A stretch of DNA of 64,000 nucleotides from NCBI RefSeq assembly GCF_003144325.1, contig NZ_PENS01000002.1, forward strand, positions 124,001 to 188,000, in the 5' to 3' direction. Below, piece after piece: positions 61,730 to 64,000 of the stretch (position 1 is the stretch's first letter; the number at the start of each line of letters is the position of its first letter). Both the position numbers and the translations under genes were made by a program. A model generated the notes under the pieces. The model did no database searches. It saw only the letters and a program-made list of their open reading frames with translations, and was not told the DNA's origin. This DNA is from Proteus terrae (GTDB lineage Bacteria > Pseudomonadota > Gammaproteobacteria > Enterobacterales > Enterobacteriaceae).

Positions 61730-61987
61730 TTATGATTTGATACTTATATTAGAAAGTGAACTTACTAAAGTACAACCACAAGCACAATGGTGCCCTTCTA
61801 ATGCAACTGCTCTTTTATTTATTGTTGAATTTTTTGCGCCTTCAATAATTCTATTTTCACCATGCTTATTACAAATAACCTTATCGCCAACACAAGCAAC
61901 AGACTTTCCATATGCTAAATAGCTTCCTGTAATCACTTTTCCACCATAAGGATTTAAAGTATCTCCGACTCTAATTATTTTTTTCAT
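61730..61987 (-). CDS. PAAR spike-tip protein
   Basis: 85 residues, a single PAAR domain without extension: IRVGDTLNPYGGKVITGSYLAYGKSVACVGDKVICNKHGENRIIEG, ending with the metal-binding HHCACGCTL. PAAR sharpens the VgrG spike and carries effectors. Between DUF4123 and the immunity array. It has a poor ribosome site (AAAAGAAC). Confidence 0.92.
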   Translation of the reverse strand: MKKIIRVGDTLNPYGGKVITGSYLAYGKSVACVGDKVICNKHGENRIIEGAKNSTINKRAVALEGHHCACGCTLVSSLSNISIKS

Positions 61988-62035
61988 TTTATGTTCTTTT
62001 TAAGCGTGAATTTTAAAAATAGTAATCTGAGTGGG

Positions 62036-62818
62036 TTAATTATTAGAATAGTATTTGCGAACATATTCTTCTATTGTACCCAAATGGTCACTATTATTGG
62101 CTTGAATAGCAAGAGCATATAGATGGTTGAAATTTTCTTCTTGAGTTATCGATGTGTTATTAAATTCAGAATATGCTCTTAATTCCTCTGCATCACTTAT
62201 ACAGCCAATTTTATTAATTTGTTCATCGTTAAATTGCATTGTTGGAAAAGACTTATCTTCAATCTCTGGATGATAACTCCCTAATAACCAACTCATATCA
62301 TTGTCTCTATCTAGCAAGCCCCAAATAAAAGTAATATCAGTGAATCTTTTTTTTTGCTCAGGTGTGAGAATATCTTTTACTAGTGTCGGAAATACCCGTG
62401 TATCATAAAAGCGAAGTAAGCAAGATTTAAAGCCCCATTCAATTTCTGCAAGAGAAAGTAGAAATGTAGATAACATATTAAATGGAAGAGGGGATGATGT
62501 TATTAATAATCGAGGCTCTGAATAAAGTAATTCAAATAGCTCTTCTAATAAGATTAAATGTGTACTTTTATTCCACTCAATACGAATAAGTAGAGGAGCT
62601 TGTTCTAAAAAACCTTCTTCCGGCATATTAGTGAAAAGCGAAAACCATCTAATATCATTATCCATCTTGATTAAAGCTGGAACGATGGGATTTTCTAACC
62701 CAGCTTGGTCAATAACAATATCGAGATAATCTAGATGTGTTTTTTCTGAGATCAATTTTAATTGTTTTATCCATTGATCCGTTATTTCTTTTGATGGGGA
62801 TTGTAATGTATTATTCAC
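62036..62818 (-). CDS. DUF4123 effector adaptor
   Basis: 260 residues from GTG 62818 (GGGAG 9 nt upstream) or 267 from ATG 62839, both inside or at the vgrG end. DUF4123 features: YLDIVIDQAGLENPIVPALI, PLLIRIEWNKSTHLILLEELFELL, LRFYDTRVFPTLV. Such adaptors (Tap/TEC) load a specific effector onto VgrG. Genetic order VgrG-DUF4123-PAAR-immunity-Tle1 implies it loads the lipase. Confidence 0.88.
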   Translation of the reverse strand: MNNTLQSPSKEITDQWIKQLKLISEKTHLDYLDIVIDQAGLENPIVPALIKMDNDIRWFSLFTNMPEEGFLEQAPLLIRIEWNKSTHLILLEELFELLYSEPRLLITSSPLPFNMLSTFLLSLAEIEWGFKSCLLRFYDTRVFPTLVKDILTPEQKKRFTDITFIWGLLDRDNDMSWLLGSYHPEIEDKSFPTMQFNDEQINKIGCISDAEELRAYSEFNNTSITQEENFNHLYALAIQANNSDHLGTIEEYVRKYYSNN

Positions 62819-64000
62819 GGATAGCGACTCCCATAGCATTTTCTTGGGCTTTCTTTAAACACTCTTTACAAACAGATTGAGGAAGGTCTGGTAATGGGAA
62901 ATCTTCACTCGCTGGCTCACTCCAAATATGTTGCCCTTTGAGGCTTAAACGACTCGGTGTATGAATTTCAATTTGGCCATCAGGCATTATTTTAATATAT
63001 CCACCGCCACAGCCTAAAGTAATTCCATTTTTAGCAGTTAATTGAATATGACCTTGAGTTGATTGTACCGTAATATCTTTAAGTGCCGTTGCTTCGAAGA
63101 TATCGCCATGTGATTCTAATTCAAAAGGACCTTTTCCAGAGACAATGCGTATTCCTTCTTTTTGAGACAACATCGAGATTTGTTGATATGCATTTACTGC
63201 TATTTTCTGTGTACTTGATAGGTGCATTTCACCTTTTGTTTGAGCATAGAGTGCTTCAACACTTTGCATAAGTAGTGTTTCATTGGTAACAATACCTATT
63301 CCTTCTGGTGCATGCATTAAAATAGAAGGTGATGCTAGTTTATCGGTGTTTTTTAAAAGATTATCTAACCCTTCTTTTTCTGGTTGGAGATTGTGATGTG
63401 CTTGTGTGATTTCTCTACAATCATCTAACTGACTTATTGCTCCCTTGACTAAAGATATTGCAGGGTCCATTGCCAGCACTTCACCACCTGCTTTGGTTTG
63501 ATTATCTGCACTAATAAACAATCCTTTACCTGCTCTTATTGCTCCCCAACTATCAGTGCGTAACTCAAAACCTTCACCACGTTTATCACGATTGGCATCG
63601 ACAATATGACCTAAGCTTAATTGAGATTTACCCCCATATTCGGTACTGAGTTTAATATGCTCTTCACCGCGTTTATCTTCCATTCGCAGCTTATTATTTG
63701 CAGGAGTACGAATAACGTTACGTGTATTGTTTCTATCCGTTACATGATCGGGATGGCGCGAATCATGCAATGCATGGGCGATATAAGGTCGGTCTGGGTC
63801 GCCTTCATGAAAGGCGATAGCGACTTCAGTACCTTGAATTAACGGAAAATGCATCCCATAGGTATCACCCGAATAAGGTTTTGCCAAGCGAACTGGCATA
63901 CTTTCATAGCCCATGGGTTTTTCATCACGGTCGGTATCAAATTTTACCCAATAAAAACCATGTTCATTTTGGTGGGCGTAAATATCGTTATCTTTTGCAC
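62811..64000 (-). CDS. vgrG: VgrG spike protein, 5' part beyond the window
   Basis: The frame is open to the right edge. Visible: gp5 OB-fold region (HGFYWVKFDTDRDEKPMGYE, YGMHFPLIQGTEVAIAFHEGDPDRPYI), the NNKLRMEDKRGEEHIKLSTEYG motif and the repeat needle (EATALKDITVQSTQGHIQLTAKNGITLGCGGGYIKI), ending VCKECLKKAQENAMGVAIRE. No extra C-terminal effector domain. VgrG caps the Hcp tube. Confidence 0.95.
   Translation of the reverse strand, partial: AKDNDIYAHQNEHGFYWVKFDTDRDEKPMGYESMPVRLAKPYSGDTYGMHFPLIQGTEVAIAFHEGDPDRPYIAHALHDSRHPDHVTDRNNTRNVIRTPANNKLRMEDKRGEEHIKLSTEYGGKSQLSLGHIVDANRDKRGEGFELRTDSWGAIRAGKGLFISADNQTKAGGEVLAMDPAISLVKGAISQLDDCREITQAHHNLQPEKEGLDNLLKNTDKLASPSILMHAPEGIGIVTNETLLMQSVEALYAQTKGEMHLSSTQKIAVNAYQQISMLSQKEGIRIVSGKGPFELESHGDIFEATALKDITVQSTQGHIQLTAKNGITLGCGGGYIKIMPDGQIEIHTPSRLSLKGQHIWSEPASEDFPLPDLPQSVCKECLKKAQENAMGVAIRE

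Noticed and set aside
1-64000. CRISPR array
   Set aside because: The only regular repeats are the origin iterons, the 9-bp AT repeat and the DUF3304 gene array; none has repeat-spacer structure.

Overview
The window looks like a Proteus chromosome (Proteus mirabilis or a close relative). The evidence is a Proteus-type L-amino acid deaminase with a Tat-like leader, two small MrpJ-type regulators, AT-rich intergenic DNA and a Proteus-style type VI secretion locus. It has three blocks: a nearly complete P22-like prophage (1-35361; its integrase end lies left of the window), an AT-rich chromosomal stretch (35362-44532), and the left part of a T6SS cluster (44533-64000, open at the right edge).

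Prophage. The leftward early operon (minus strand, 5220 down to 1) carries small genes of unknown function, a lambda-N/P22-gp24-like antiterminator, a RecE-type exonuclease and RecT. The immunity region has a self-cleaving CI-type repressor read leftward from an apparently leaderless PRM, three ATGTATAC operators, and Cro on the plus strand. The rightward early operon follows: CII-like, Rha/KilAC antirepressor, HNH nuclease, an O-like initiator with 24-bp origin iterons inside its gene, a P-like helicase loader, a nin-type region (Lar-like, NinB, NinG and several unknowns) and a Q antiterminator. A late promoter/terminator region precedes lysis genes (lambda-S-type holin, M15 endopeptidase, Rz/Rz1). 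The P22 morphogenesis block follows in canonical order: TerS, TerL, portal, scaffold, coat, gp4, gp10, gp26, gp14, gp7, gp20, gp16 and tailspike. The right end holds lysogeny cargo: an acyltransferase probably modifying the phage receptor, and a DNA polymerase III theta (HolE/Hot) homologue. It closes at a 3' fragment of tRNA-Arg(TCT), which is the attachment site.

Middle stretch. Genes here are sparse: a solitary autotransporter-like beta-barrel, two orphan MrpJ-type regulators, a membrane-anchored unknown, the L-amino acid deaminase, a periplasmic ankyrin-repeat protein, and two small genes whose reading frames appear broken by single frameshifts (41871-42397 and 39365-39546).

T6SS. All genes run right to left. 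From the right edge: VgrG (partial), DUF4123 adaptor, PAAR spike tip, five tandem mosaic copies of a DUF3304 lipoprotein (probable immunity), a Tle1/DUF2235 lipase effector, an unknown inner-membrane protein, TssM, TssA, TssF, TssG, TssJ, TssE, a membrane-anchored TssA-like protein and a terminal lipoprotein. VgrG, DUF4123 and PAAR would load and deliver the lipase. The immunity genes precede the effector in the transcript. TssB, TssC, TssK, TssL, Hcp and ClpV are not in the window and presumably lie to the right. The most unusual items are the five-copy immunity array, a ~120-residue insertion in the gp10 tail plug, a perfect 20-bp palindrome in front of the tailspike, and the frameshifted small genes.
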